DNA from: an uncultured Bacteroidales bacterium
GTDB taxonomy: Bacteria > Bacteroidota > Bacteroidia > Bacteroidales > UBA932
DNA length: 64,000 nt
Direction of reading: 5' to 3'
Assembly (NCBI GenBank): GCA_900318015.1
Contig: ONJB01000007.1
Coordinates: 93,464-157,463, forward strand
The notes under the pieces were generated by a model, which was given only the letters and a program-made list of their open reading frames with translations, had not been told where the DNA came from and did no database searches. Both the position numbers and the translations under genes were made by a program. Shown piece after piece: positions 41,566 to 50,080 of the stretch. Position 1 is the stretch's first letter, and each line of letters opens with the position of its first letter.

Positions 41566-43029
41566 ATGAAACACAAGGCTCTTCTGCTGCTGGCGACTCT
41601 CTTCGCCGCGCTTTCCCTGCAGGCGCAGGACAAGGTTACGAAAACGGTCCTGGAACTGGGCAAGACAGACAACCGGACCATGGAACATGCGGACTACATC
41701 GCCCGCAACATCGGCGGCCGCATCGTCGGCTCCCACATGCTCAACCACGCCGAGGACTGGGTGGCGGAACAGTTCCGCTCCTGGGGCCTGGAGGTGCGGA
41801 TCCAGGAAGCCATCACCATCAACGTGGGCTTCGACCGCGGCCCCTGGTTCGGCCGGATGCTCTCCGAAGACGGCATGACCCTGCATTTCGGCACCCCTGC
41901 CTACACGGCCGGCACGCGCGGACCGCAGAAGGGCCGGGTGTATCTCGAGCCCAAGAACCAGCGTGAGTTCGACCGCGTGAAAGGCGCCCTGAAGGGATCC
42001 TGGGTCCTGCTGGAGACCGGGCCCACGAGCGGCCTCGCTATCGACGCGAGCCCCAAGGCCGATTCCACCCGCGCCGCACTGCTCGCCAAGGGCGAGGAAG
42101 GTTCCGTCCTGATGTACCGCCAGATGGTCGATGCCGGCGTCGCGGGCTTCATCCGCCCGGCGAAACTGCCCATGCAGGTGCTCTACAACCGGGCCATGTG
42201 CTTCGACCTGACGATGGACAACCTGCCCAAGGCTTGCGACATCCTCCTGGACGAGCATCAGTTCGAGATCATCAAGCAGAAGGTCGTGGACCGGCAGGAC
42301 TTCCAGCTGGAGTTCGACATCCGCAACCATTTCTTCCCGGGCCCGATGAAGTATCACAACATCCTCGGAGTCATCAAGGGAACCAAGTATCCCGACGAAT
42401 ACGTGATGATGGGCGGCCACCTGGACGCTTACGACATCGCCACCGGTTCCACCGATGACGGCCAGGGCGTGTGCGTGACGATGGAGGCCGCGCGCCTGCT
42501 CGCCGCCGCCGGCGCGAAGCCCAAGCGCTCCATCATGTTCTGCATCTGGACCGGCGAGGAATACGGCCTGCTGGGATCCAAGTATTTCGTGGAGCACAAG
42601 ACCGTGCCGTGGGACAAGATTTCCAACTACTTCAACCGCGACGGAGGCCCCCTGGCCGCCTATTCCCTCACGGTCCCGCCGGCCATGTACGACGATTTCG
42701 CGAAGGCGACCGCGCCTCTGAAGGACTACAATCCCGACATCCCGTTCGAGCTGAACAAGCGGGAAGGGGAGCCCCAGCCGCGGCCTACGCGGGCGGGCGG
42801 TTCCGACCACGCCTATTTCGCGATGAACGGCATTCCCGCCATCTCCTTCCGCGAGCGCGACGCGTTCGGCTATGACTTCATCTACCGCGACATCTGGCAC
42901 ACGGAGGACGACCTGTACGACAAGCTCATCCCCGCGTACATGGAGCACTCCGCCGTCGTCCAGGCCGTAACGGCCTACGGCCTGGCGAACCTGGACCACC
43001 TGCTCTCCCGGGAAGGACTGTACAAATGA
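41566..43029 (+). CDS. Secreted M28-family zinc peptidase (carboxypeptidase Q-like)
   Basis: This is a 487-residue exported metallopeptidase with signal MKHKALLLLATLFAALSLQAQ. After a PA-like insert, the M28 catalytic domain shows the dizinc ligands in order: His in MMGGHLDAYD, the bridging Asp in GSTDDGQG, the Glu pair in WTGEEYGLLG, Asp in NRDGGP and the last His in DIWHTEDDLYD. This is the set expected for an active aminopeptidase or carboxypeptidase of the PGCP type. It overlaps the HAD gene downstream by 4 nt (ATGA), so they are translationally coupled. It probably helps in peptide scavenging in the periplasm. Confidence 0.92.
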   Translation: MKHKALLLLATLFAALSLQAQDKVTKTVLELGKTDNRTMEHADYIARNIGGRIVGSHMLNHAEDWVAEQFRSWGLEVRIQEAITINVGFDRGPWFGRMLSEDGMTLHFGTPAYTAGTRGPQKGRVYLEPKNQREFDRVKGALKGSWVLLETGPTSGLAIDASPKADSTRAALLAKGEEGSVLMYRQMVDAGVAGFIRPAKLPMQVLYNRAMCFDLTMDNLPKACDILLDEHQFEIIKQKVVDRQDFQLEFDIRNHFFPGPMKYHNILGVIKGTKYPDEYVMMGGHLDAYDIATGSTDDGQGVCVTMEAARLLAAAGAKPKRSIMFCIWTGEEYGLLGSKYFVEHKTVPWDKISNYFNRDGGPLAAYSLTVPPAMYDDFAKATAPLKDYNPDIPFELNKREGEPQPRPTRAGGSDHAYFAMNGIPAISFRERDAFGYDFIYRDIWHTEDDLYDKLIPAYMEHSAVVQAVTAYGLANLDHLLSREGLYK

Positions 43030-43640
43030 TCCGCGCGATCGTCTTCGACCTCGGCGGGGTTCTCATCGACCTGGACTTCGACAACTGTGTCCGCTCCTTC
43101 CGGGAGATACTCGGGTATGAGCGGATTACGGAAATCCTGGACCTGAGCCACCAGAAAGGCATCTACGGCGACATGGAGGCCGGCCTCATCTCGGAGGACG
43201 ACTTCCGTGCCGCCGTGCTCGAGGATTCCCGTCCGGGTTGCGTCCCGGCCGATGTGGACCGCGCGATGGCGGGCCTCCTGACAGGCATGGACCCGGCAAA
43301 GGTGACGCTGCTGGAACATCTCGCGGTAAAGTATCCCATCTACGGGCTCTCGAACAACAACGAGATCTCCACGGCGCGGATGCACGAGATCTACGAGGAG
43401 AACGGGCTTGACTGGCGGCGGGTATTCCGGAAGGAGTTCCTGTCCTGCCGGATGAAGATGATGAAACCCGGCCGGGAGATCTTCGATGCGGTGGCCGCCG
43501 AAATCGGCTTCCCGCCGGCGGAGATCCTGTTCGTGGACGACTCGCAGAAGAACGTGGACGGCGCCCGGGCCGCCGGCTGGCAGGCCGCCCTGTACGTGCA
43601 GGGAACGGACCTCGGCGCGTGTATCGCAAATTATTTGTAA
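43026..43640 (+). CDS. HAD-superfamily phosphatase (YihX-like)
   Basis: This 204-residue HAD hydrolase of subfamily IA has nucleophile Asp8 in VFDLGGVLID, Ser in GLSNNNE (motif II), Lys in MKPGREIF (motif III) and FVDDSQKNVDGA (motif IV). The second acidic residue of motif I is replaced by Gly, as is usual in the YihX/epoxide hydrolase-N branch, members of which act on sugar phosphates such as glucose-1-phosphate. Substrate here is unknown. It starts inside the last codons of the M28 gene and precedes the organophosphate antiporter by 9 nt. Confidence 0.88.
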   Translation: MIRAIVFDLGGVLIDLDFDNCVRSFREILGYERITEILDLSHQKGIYGDMEAGLISEDDFRAAVLEDSRPGCVPADVDRAMAGLLTGMDPAKVTLLEHLAVKYPIYGLSNNNEISTARMHEIYEENGLDWRRVFRKEFLSCRMKMMKPGREIFDAVAAEIGFPPAEILFVDDSQKNVDGARAAGWQAALYVQGTDLGACIANYL

Positions 43641-43649
43641 CTTTGGGCC

Positions 43650-45011
43650 ATGTCGCTGTTCAGTTACTTCCGGATCAGCAAGCCTTCCGCGGAGAAGGTC
43701 CCCGCCGACCAGGTGGATGAAGAATACAAACGGCTCAGGACGAAGACGTTCTGGGGCGTCACCACGGCCTACATCTTCTACTATGTGTGCCGGATGACCC
43801 TCGGCGTGGTGAAGCAGCCCGTCATCGACGGGGGCGTCCTCACGGCCGGGGAGCTCGGTATCATCGGCTCCATCTTCTACTTTGTCTATGCGGCCGGCAA
43901 GTTCAGCAACGGCTTCATCGCGGACTACTGCAACATCCGGCGCTTCATGGCCTGGGGCCTGGGGATCTCGGCCGTCATCAACGTGACGCTCGGCGTCCTG
44001 GGCCTGCTGCACGGGCCGCTGGGCATCGGCTCCCTGGTGATGCTCCTGTGCTTCGCCGTCCTCTGGGGCGTGAACGGCTGGGTCCAGTCCATGGGCTCGC
44101 CGCCCGGCACCATCAGCCTCTCCCGCTGGTTCCCGCTGAACAAGCGCGGAACGATGTACAGCATCTTCAGCTCCACGCCGTCCTTCGGCAAGGCCGTCAC
44201 GATGATCGTCACCGGTTTCATCGTGGCCTGGGCCGGCTGGCAGTGGGGTTTCATCGCGGCGGCGGGGGCCGGTGTCATCGGCACCGTCATCGCCCTCGTG
44301 TTCATCTCCGACACCCCGGAAAGCAAGGGACTTCCCTCCGTGCAGGAACTGGCCGGCGAGCCGCTCAAGACGCTGGACCAGAAGCCGACGAAGGAACTCC
44401 AGAAGTGGGTGTTCCGCCACCCCGGCATCTGGGTCATCGCCATCTCCAGCGCGTTCATCTACATCACCCAGCACGCGGTGAGCGACTGGGGGGTGCTGTT
44501 CCTCCAGAAGCAGAAGACTTTTTCCTTGGAAAGCGCCACGCAGATCATCGGCATCTCCGAGGCCTTCGGCGTGGTGGGCAACCTCCTGGCCGGCTGGATT
44601 TCCGACCGCCTGTTCCATGGGAACCGCGCCCGGCCGGTGGTCATCGCCGGGGCCCTGACCGTGGTGACCCTCGCCCTCTTCCTGTTCACGGGCGGGACCT
44701 ACTGGATGAACATCCTGTACATCGCCCTCTTCAGCATGGCGTTCAGCGTGGTGTTCTGCATCGTCGCCGGCCTGATGGCGCTGGACTTTGTCCCGCGCAA
44801 GGCCACCGGCGCCGCCCTCGGCATCGTGGGCATTTCCAGTTATGCCGCCGCCGGCGCGCAGTCCATCGTCTCCGGTTTCCTGATCGAGGGCCACGCCGCC
44901 GACGGCGTATACGATTTCGGGCCGGTGTCCATCTTCTGGATCATCGCCTGCCTCATCGCCTTTATCCTCCCCGTCGTAGGCTGGAAGTACCTGCGCAACA
45001 AGGAGGACTAG
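43650..45011 (+). CDS. MFS organophosphate:phosphate antiporter (GlpT/UhpT family)
   Basis: This 453-residue, 12-TM permease belongs to the OPA family. Features include the N-terminal YKRLRTKTFWGVTTAYIFYYVCRM segment (in part), GIIGSIFYFVYAAGKFSNG, WVQSMGSPPGTISLSRWFPLNKRGTMYS (the OPA signature region) and GNLLAGWISDRLFHGNRARP in the second half. Family members exchange glycerol-3-phosphate or hexose phosphates for phosphate. Its place 9 nt after a HAD phosphatase suggests phosphorylated sugars are handled by this unit, which is inference. Confidence 0.9.
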   Translation: MSLFSYFRISKPSAEKVPADQVDEEYKRLRTKTFWGVTTAYIFYYVCRMTLGVVKQPVIDGGVLTAGELGIIGSIFYFVYAAGKFSNGFIADYCNIRRFMAWGLGISAVINVTLGVLGLLHGPLGIGSLVMLLCFAVLWGVNGWVQSMGSPPGTISLSRWFPLNKRGTMYSIFSSTPSFGKAVTMIVTGFIVAWAGWQWGFIAAAGAGVIGTVIALVFISDTPESKGLPSVQELAGEPLKTLDQKPTKELQKWVFRHPGIWVIAISSAFIYITQHAVSDWGVLFLQKQKTFSLESATQIIGISEAFGVVGNLLAGWISDRLFHGNRARPVVIAGALTVVTLALFLFTGGTYWMNILYIALFSMAFSVVFCIVAGLMALDFVPRKATGAALGIVGISSYAAAGAQSIVSGFLIEGHAADGVYDFGPVSIFWIIACLIAFILPVVGWKYLRNKED

Positions 45012-45059
45012 TCCGGGCGATTATCTGATAAAGAATTATTTCCGCTCGAAGGGGATGCC

Positions 45060-45077
45060 TCTCCGCTTTCGGAGAGC
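45060..45077. terminator. Small hairpin between convergent genes
   Basis: Arms CTCTCCG and CGGAGAG around CTTT, in the 91-nt gap between convergent genes. No strong T-run, so the call is weak. Confidence 0.35.
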
Positions 45078-45102
45078 CGGGATGGTCGTTTTCAAAGGGG
45101 CC

Positions 45103-46467
45103 CTAGTAATACTGATAGAACAGGGCGATGGATTCCATGCCGGCGAAGAGCTGGCGGAGGAGGTAGCTCTCGTTGGGGGAGTGGATGGTGTCGCGCTCCA
45201 GGCCGAAGCCCATCAGGAGCGGATCGATGCCCAGGATGCGCTGGAGGTCCGCCAGGACGGCGATGGAGCCGCCGCCGCGGGACGGGACCGGCTCGATGCC
45301 GTACACCTCGGCCATCGCCTTTGCGGCGGCCTTGTAGCCGTCCGAGGTGATGGGGATCAGGAAGCCGTTGCCACCCTCGCAGGGCTGAACATCGACCTTC
45401 GCGTACGGCGGGCAGATAGCGCGGAAGTGCTTCTCGAAGAGTTCCGTGATCTTCGCGGAGGTCTGGTTCGGGACGAGGCGCATGGAGATCTTCGCATGGG
45501 CCGTGGAAGGCAGGACGGTCTTCGCGCCCTTGCCCGTGTAGCCGCCCCAGATGCCGCAGACGTCCAGGCACGGGCGGATGCCGACGCGTTCCAGGGTGGT
45601 GTAACCCTTCTCTCCCTTGACCTCGTTGATGTCCAGGAAAGCCTTGTACTCGTCCATGTCGAAGGGGGCGCGGGCCAGCATGGCGCGGTCCTCGGCGGAG
45701 AGTTCCACCACGTCGTCGTAGAAGCCCGGGACGGTGACGCGGCCGTCGGCGTCGTGCAAACTGGCGATCATCGCGCAGAGCGTGTTGATCGGGTTCGCCA
45801 CCGCGCCGCCGTAGTGGCCGGAGTGCAGGTCCTTGTTCGGGCCGGTGACGGTCACCTCCAGGTAGGAGAGGCCGCGCATGCCACAGTTGATGGACGGGAC
45901 CTTCTCGGAAATCATCGTGGTGTCGGAGACGAGGATGATATCGGCCTTCAGGAGGTCCTTGTGGTCCTCCGCCCAGGCGGCGAGGGAAGGACTGCCCACT
46001 TCCTCTTCGCCCTCGAAGATGAACTTCACGTTATGCTTGAGGAGCCCCTTCTTGAGCAGGAACTCGAAAGCCTTCAGGTGCATGAACAGCTGGCCCTTGT
46101 CGTCGTTGGCGCCGCGGGCGTAGATGGCTTCCTCCCCGGTCGCCGGGTCCTTGGCAAGGACCGGCTGGAACGGGTCGGTACGCCACTTGTCCAGCGGCTC
46201 CGGCGGCTGCACGTCGTAGTGTCCGTACACGAGCACCGTCTTCGCGGCGCCGGGCACGGTCTTGCTGCCGAAGACGACGGGATTTCCCGTGGTCTCATAG
46301 ACGGCGGCCTTGTCGGCGCCGGCCGCGAGGAGGAGTTCCGTCAGGCGGCGGGCGCAGCGGTACATATCGGGCTTGTATTCCGGCTTCGCGCTGATGGAGG
46401 GGATGCGCAGCAGGGAGAACAGCTCCTCGAAGAAGCGTTCGCGGTTCTGGTCGATATAGGCTTTCAT
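45103..46467 (-). CDS. M20-family metallo-dipeptidase
   Basis: This is a 454-residue cytoplasmic M20 dipeptidase (DapE/CNDP-like). The start MKAYIDQNRERFF is preferred to an upstream in-frame extension because -7 boxes lie in that extension. Metal ligands and catalytic residues are visible: His in VYGHYDVQPPE, bridging Asp in RGANDDKGQ, Glu-Glu in FEGEEEVGS, Asp in VSDTTMI and the C-terminal His in DTIHSPNES. The lid domain has DLHSGHYGGAVANP. The gene is monocistronic and would hydrolyse dipeptides from imported peptides. Confidence 0.93.
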   Translation of the reverse strand: MKAYIDQNRERFFEELFSLLRIPSISAKPEYKPDMYRCARRLTELLLAAGADKAAVYETTGNPVVFGSKTVPGAAKTVLVYGHYDVQPPEPLDKWRTDPFQPVLAKDPATGEEAIYARGANDDKGQLFMHLKAFEFLLKKGLLKHNVKFIFEGEEEVGSPSLAAWAEDHKDLLKADIILVSDTTMISEKVPSINCGMRGLSYLEVTVTGPNKDLHSGHYGGAVANPINTLCAMIASLHDADGRVTVPGFYDDVVELSAEDRAMLARAPFDMDEYKAFLDINEVKGEKGYTTLERVGIRPCLDVCGIWGGYTGKGAKTVLPSTAHAKISMRLVPNQTSAKITELFEKHFRAICPPYAKVDVQPCEGGNGFLIPITSDGYKAAAKAMAEVYGIEPVPSRGGGSIAVLADLQRILGIDPLLMGFGLERDTIHSPNESYLLRQLFAGMESIALFYQYY

Positions 46468-46484
46468 CTTGTCAGTGTTTTCCA

Positions 46485-46511
46485 CAAAAATAGCAAGAAA
46501 TCGCAAAAATA
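46485..46511 (-). promoter_or_regulatory. Two candidate -7 boxes for the M20 gene
   Basis: TATTTTTG occurs twice on the minus strand, at 46485-46492 and 46504-46511, 18 and 37 nt before the start codon. Confidence 0.45.
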
Positions 46512-46563
46512 AACGCACTTTCGAGAATATTTCATAACTTTAAAGGCTGAAACTAACCACGCC

Positions 46564-47487
46564 ATGAAAGAGATCCTGCAATACCTTTGCACCTGGAAGT
46601 TCTGGAAGGAACTGTTCATCATGACCCTGGGCATGGCCATCGCGGCCGCCGCCGTCTATTACTTCATGATGCCCAGCAAACTCGTGCTGGGGTCCATCTC
46701 CGGTCTCTCCATCGTCCTTGCGAATGTGTTCACGATGCTGGGCATCCCCGTCAAGGTGTCCGCCGTCGTGACGGTGATCAACGCCATCCTCCTCATCCTG
46801 GCCTGGCTGCTCATCGGCAAGGAATTCGGTGCCAAGACCGTTTATACGGCGATGATCCTGGGCCCGCTCCTGGAATTCTGGGAGAAGGTGTGCCCCTATG
46901 AGCGCCTCATCGAGGCCGGCCAGACCTCCATCATGGCCGATCCGCTGCTGGACCTGATCTGTTTCGTGCTCGTCGTCAGCATCTCCCAGACGATCCTGTT
47001 CTCGATCAATGCCTCCACCGGCGGCCTGGACATCCTCGCCAAGATCGTCAACAAATACCTGCACTTCGACATCGGCGTGTCCGTGACCGTCGCCGGCGCC
47101 CTCATCTGCTGCACCGCCTTCGCCATCAACCCGTTCCGGATGGTCGTCATCGGCCTCATCGGCACCTGGATGAACGGCCTCGCCCTGGACTACTTCATGG
47201 CCAGCGTGAACAAGCGCAAGCGCATCTGCATCGTCTCCGACCGCAGCGAGGAAATCCGTGCCTACATCGTGGAAACCCTCGAGCGCGGCTGCACCCTGTA
47301 CGATGTCCACGGCGGCCACTCCGGCGACCCCCACGTGGAAATCCAGGCCCTCCTTACCCAGGACGAGTTCTCCCACGTGATGGATTTCGTGAAAAAACAC
47401 GACATCCACGCCTTCATCACCGCCGGCAACGTGAGCGAAGTCTACGGCATGTGGAACAAGACCAAGCACAAGAAAGTCGAAAAATAA
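46564..47487 (+). CDS. YitT-family membrane protein (DUF161 plus DUF2179)
   Basis: This 307-residue inner-membrane protein has five or six membrane segments, including the MTLGMAIAAAAVYYFMMPSKL start and NASTGGLDILAKIVNKY, followed by a C-terminal cytoplasmic DUF2179 domain (about residues 220-300: KRICIVSDRSEEIRAYIVE, RGCTLYDVHGGHSG and FVKKHDIHAFI). This is the full YitT architecture; the family's function is poorly known. The gene is followed after about 40 nt by a tRNA gene with its own promoter. Confidence 0.9.
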   Translation: MKEILQYLCTWKFWKELFIMTLGMAIAAAAVYYFMMPSKLVLGSISGLSIVLANVFTMLGIPVKVSAVVTVINAILLILAWLLIGKEFGAKTVYTAMILGPLLEFWEKVCPYERLIEAGQTSIMADPLLDLICFVLVVSISQTILFSINASTGGLDILAKIVNKYLHFDIGVSVTVAGALICCTAFAINPFRMVVIGLIGTWMNGLALDYFMASVNKRKRICIVSDRSEEIRAYIVETLERGCTLYDVHGGHSGDPHVEIQALLTQDEFSHVMDFVKKHDIHAFITAGNVSEVYGMWNKTKHKKVEK

Positions 47488-47518
47488 TTTGCACTTTCGG
47501 TTTTTTGCCGTATCTTTG
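47488..47518 (+). promoter_or_regulatory. Full Bacteroidetes promoter for tRNA-Leu
   Basis: TTTG at 47488-47491, exactly 19 nt, then TATCTTTG at 47511-47518. The tRNA begins 12 nt later. It is the best full match to the Bacteroidetes sigma consensus in the window. Confidence 0.8.
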
Positions 47519-47530
47519 CATTCCCAATCC

Positions 47531-47613
47531 GCGGTAGTGGTGAAATGGTAGACACGCTACTTTGAGGGGGTAGTGCCCGTTGGGGTGTGTGAGTTCGACT
47601 CTCACCTACCGCA
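47531..47613 (+). tRNA. tRNA-Leu (anticodon GAG)
   Basis: The 83-nt cloverleaf has acceptor arms GCGGTAG (47531-47537) and CTACCGC (47606-47612), discriminator A73, a D arm with GTGAAATGGTAGACACGC as in Leu tRNAs, anticodon GAG at 47564-47566, a long class II variable arm and the GTTCGACTC T-loop. CCA is not encoded. Confidence 0.95.
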
Positions 47614-47615
47614 CA

Positions 47616-47646
47616 AGAGACAGTCCGAAAGGCTGTCTCTTTTTTG
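47616..47646 (+). terminator. Rho-independent terminator after tRNA-Leu
   Basis: Arms AGAGACAG (47616-47623) and CTGTCTCT (47633-47640), followed directly by a run of T. It lies 3 nt after the tRNA. Confidence 0.9.
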
Positions 47647-47769
47647 TTATGCCGGAAGCGTCGCCACGTGTACAAGCGAGACTTGTACATCACAACATCG
47701 ACCCGACCGGTCAGATCCGCCTTGAAGGATCATTCGCAAGGGGCGATTGTTTTTGTCGGCAAAAGAGCG

Positions 47770-47777
47770 TACCTTTG
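47770..47777 (+). promoter_or_regulatory. -7 box for the small barrel gene
   Basis: TACCTTTG, 22 nt before the ATG at 47800; a TTG lies 20 nt upstream as a possible -33 element. Confidence 0.55.
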
Positions 47778-47799
47778 TTCACCTTTAGTTAGCAGAGCT

Positions 47800-48303
47800 A
47801 TGAAGAAGATTGTTTTGATTCTTGCGTTGGCGGTCCTTTCGCTGACTGGCCAGCGCCTCGGCGCCCAGACGCCTTATGTCGGCGGAAGCCTGACTTTGGC
47901 GTATGTCGATCATTTCACGTTTAACCAGCATTTCTTCGGAGGATACGAGTTCAACGACAAGTGGGCGGTCGGCGGCGGCCTCGGCCTGGACGTGTCCACG
48001 TTCGGCAACGGCCACGGTGTCGTGGGCGGTTTCATGGGAGCCTATGTGCGGTTCACTCCCTGGCACAACGACCTGCTGTACACGGACATCAAGTGGCGGA
48101 CGGAACTGCTCCTTCAGGATTCGGTCGGGGTTTCCGGCGCCGATATCGGCTTCGTCGGTTCCCTGCGGTTCCGGGTCACAAACCATTTCGACGTCTTTAC
48201 CGATTTCATCCCGGTCGGTGTCCGGTACAGTGGCGGAGATACCTATCCGCTGATCGGGATCCTGGGCAACGGCTGTTCCCTCGGAGTCCTCTACCGGTTC
48301 TAG
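47800..48303 (+). CDS. Small outer-membrane beta-barrel protein, unknown function
   Basis: This 167-residue protein has signal MKKIVLILALAVLSLTG...AQ. The mature part alternates Gly and aromatic residues in strand-like stretches (GGSLTLAYVDHFTFNQHFFGGYEF, WAVGGGLGLDVSTFG, VGGFMGAYVRF, GFVGSLRFRV, given in part) and ends in YRF, with the C-terminal aromatic expected for Bam-dependent barrels. It resembles OmpW/OmpX-like eight-stranded barrels in size. The start at 47800 follows its promoter; a longer open frame runs through the terminator and is rejected. Confidence 0.75.
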   Translation: MKKIVLILALAVLSLTGQRLGAQTPYVGGSLTLAYVDHFTFNQHFFGGYEFNDKWAVGGGLGLDVSTFGNGHGVVGGFMGAYVRFTPWHNDLLYTDIKWRTELLLQDSVGVSGADIGFVGSLRFRVTNHFDVFTDFIPVGVRYSGGDTYPLIGILGNGCSLGVLYRF

Positions 48304-48320
48304 GATCCGGTTTCGGTACA

Positions 48321-48354
48321 AGAGACAAGTTCACAAGGACTTGTCTCTTTTTTT
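48321..48354 (+). terminator. Rho-independent terminator
   Basis: Arms AGAGACAAGT (48321-48330) and ACTTGTCTCT (48339-48348), then six T. It closes the small barrel gene. Confidence 0.9.
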
Positions 48355-48358
48355 GCCT

Positions 48359-48366
48359 ATCTTTGC
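48359..48366 (+). promoter_or_regulatory. -7 box directly after a terminator and 5 nt before a start
   Basis: TATCTTTG; the ATG of the next gene is at 48372, so the transcript would be close to leaderless. Confidence 0.5.
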
Positions 48367-48371
48367 AAGGT

Positions 48372-48956
48372 ATGTCCAGTCTGATTCCATCCGAGCGCCA
48401 TCCTTTCGAACCCTTCCTGCCGGAAGGGGCGAAAATGCTGTTCCTGGGGAGCTTTCCGCCCCAGCCGAAGCGGTGGTGCATGCCGTTCTACTACCCGAAC
48501 TGGCTGAACGATTTCTGGCGGATCCTGGGCCTGATCCATTTCGGGGACAAGGACCATTTCTGCCTTCCGCAGGAGAAGCGCTTCGACGAGGCGGCCGTGC
48601 GGGCGTTCTGCGCGCAGGCCGGGCTCGCGTTCTACGACACCGCCTGCGAGGTGCGCCGCCTGAAGGACAATGCGTCCGACGCCTTCCTGGAAGTGGTTAC
48701 GCCCACGGACATCCCCGGGCTCCTCGCCCGGATTCCCGACTGTCACACGCTTATCGCCACCGGGCAGAAGGCGACGGAGGTCGTCGCGGAGCGGTTCGGC
48801 TGCGGGATTCCGCCGGTGGGGGGCTGCATGGACATCGACATCGACGGACGCCCGGTCCGGTTCTGGCGGATGCCCTCTTCCTCCCGCGCCTATCCGCTGC
48901 CGTTGGAAAAGAAGGCGGCGGCCTATCGCACACTGTTTACCCCCAATCCCCAATAA
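48372..48956 (+). CDS. Uracil-DNA glycosylase superfamily protein
   Basis: This is a 194-residue protein. The UDG fold is indicated by MLFLGSFPPQPKRW (the glycine-rich motif with water-activating region), NDFWRILGL, FYDTACEVRRLKDNASD, TLIATGQKATEV and MPSSSRAY (the second active-site loop). It belongs to the Mug/SMUG-like branch often annotated simply as UDG family; substrate base is unknown. The start follows a terminator and a -7 box. The next gene begins 3 nt after its stop. Confidence 0.8.
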   Translation: MSSLIPSERHPFEPFLPEGAKMLFLGSFPPQPKRWCMPFYYPNWLNDFWRILGLIHFGDKDHFCLPQEKRFDEAAVRAFCAQAGLAFYDTACEVRRLKDNASDAFLEVVTPTDIPGLLARIPDCHTLIATGQKATEVVAERFGCGIPPVGGCMDIDIDGRPVRFWRMPSSSRAYPLPLEKKAAAYRTLFTPNPQ

Positions 48957-48959
48957 GTC

Positions 48960-50000
48960 ATGAAAGCCATGTCCCTTTTCACCGCCCTTCTCGGCGCTAT
49001 GACCTGCGCCTGCGGAGCCCCCGTCACGAACCTGGAAATCGCTGATTTCGAGGCGAAGGCCGCCGATCCGGCCGTCTTCCTCGTCGATGTCCGCACCCCC
49101 GAAGAATATGCCGAAGGCCACCTGCGGGGGGCCGCCAACATCGACTGGAACGCGCCCGATTTCCTGGAGCAGGCCCAGGCGGTCTGCCCGAAGGAGACCC
49201 CGGTCGCCGTCTATTGCCGGACCGGCCGCCGCAGCGGCGAAGCGTCCAAGAAGCTGTCCCAGGCCGGCTATGCCGTCTGCAACCTCGTCGGCGGCATCGA
49301 AGGCTGGCAGGCCGCCGGCAAGCCCGTCACGAAGTACGCTGTCGAGACCTTCTTCACCGACAGCGGCCTTCCCGTCCGCATCACCCTCATCAAGCACGGC
49401 ACGCTGGAGATCGTTTACAAGGGCCTGTCCCTCCACATCGACCCGGTAAGCGGCCTCGGCATCCCGACCGACTACGCCACGGAGTTCCCGAAGGCCGATG
49501 TCATCCTGGTCACCCACGAGCACGGCGACCACTTCGACCGCGTGGCCCTGGAGGCCCTCGGCGCGAATGGCAATAACCTCGTCACCAACGCCCGCGTCGC
49601 GGAGATGCTGGGCTGGGGCGCCGTGATGGCCAACGGCGACAGCCGCGAGCTCCCCGGCGACATCCACCTGGACGCCGTCCCCGCCTACAATTACTCCGAG
49701 GGCCGCACGAATTTCCATCCCAAGGGCCGCGACAACGGCTTCATCCTCACTCTCGACGGCCTCCGCATCTATGTCGCCGGCGACACGGAGGACATCCCTG
49801 AGATGGCCGACATCAAGGACATCGACGTCGCCTTCCTCCCGGTGAACCAGCCCTACACGATGACCGGGGACCAGTGCGTCCATGCCGCCGAGGTCCTCCA
49901 GCCCAAGGTCCTCATCCCGTACCATTTCTCCAACACCGACCTCTCCGGGCTCCCGTCCCGCCTCCCCGGCATCACGGTTCTCCTCCGCCAGATGCAGTAG
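48960..50000 (+). CDS. Rhodanese domain fused to a metallo-beta-lactamase-fold hydrolase, exported
   Basis: This 346-residue protein has an N-terminal lipoprotein-like signal (LLGAMTCAC, probable acylated Cys16). Residues about 25-120 are a rhodanese domain with active Cys86 in VYCRTGRRS and VDVRTPEEYAEGH. Residues about 128-346 are a UlaG-type metallo-beta-lactamase domain with THEHGDHFD (185-193) and VAGDTEDIPE. Persulfide dioxygenase fusions have the opposite order and a different MBL branch. An exported rhodanese plus hydrolase may act on sulfur compounds, but no substrate can be assigned. It is 3 nt from the UDG-like gene. Confidence 0.87.
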   Translation: MKAMSLFTALLGAMTCACGAPVTNLEIADFEAKAADPAVFLVDVRTPEEYAEGHLRGAANIDWNAPDFLEQAQAVCPKETPVAVYCRTGRRSGEASKKLSQAGYAVCNLVGGIEGWQAAGKPVTKYAVETFFTDSGLPVRITLIKHGTLEIVYKGLSLHIDPVSGLGIPTDYATEFPKADVILVTHEHGDHFDRVALEALGANGNNLVTNARVAEMLGWGAVMANGDSRELPGDIHLDAVPAYNYSEGRTNFHPKGRDNGFILTLDGLRIYVAGDTEDIPEMADIKDIDVAFLPVNQPYTMTGDQCVHAAEVLQPKVLIPYHFSNTDLSGLPSRLPGITVLLRQMQ

Positions 50001-50051
50001 CGACCGCCCGGGCACGAAATGTGCACAAGGGACTGTTACGGAAATTATCCG

Positions 50052-50059
50052 TATATTTG
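50052..50059 (+). promoter_or_regulatory. -7 box for the M23 gene pair
   Basis: TATATTTG, 21 nt before the TTG start at 50081. Confidence 0.55.
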
Positions 50060-50080
50060 CAGACTGCATCATAAGTTCCG

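Noticed and set aside
47644-47799. N-terminal extension of the small barrel protein into the tRNA terminator
   Set aside because: The extension crosses the terminator and promoter; the downstream ATG gives a normal signal peptide.
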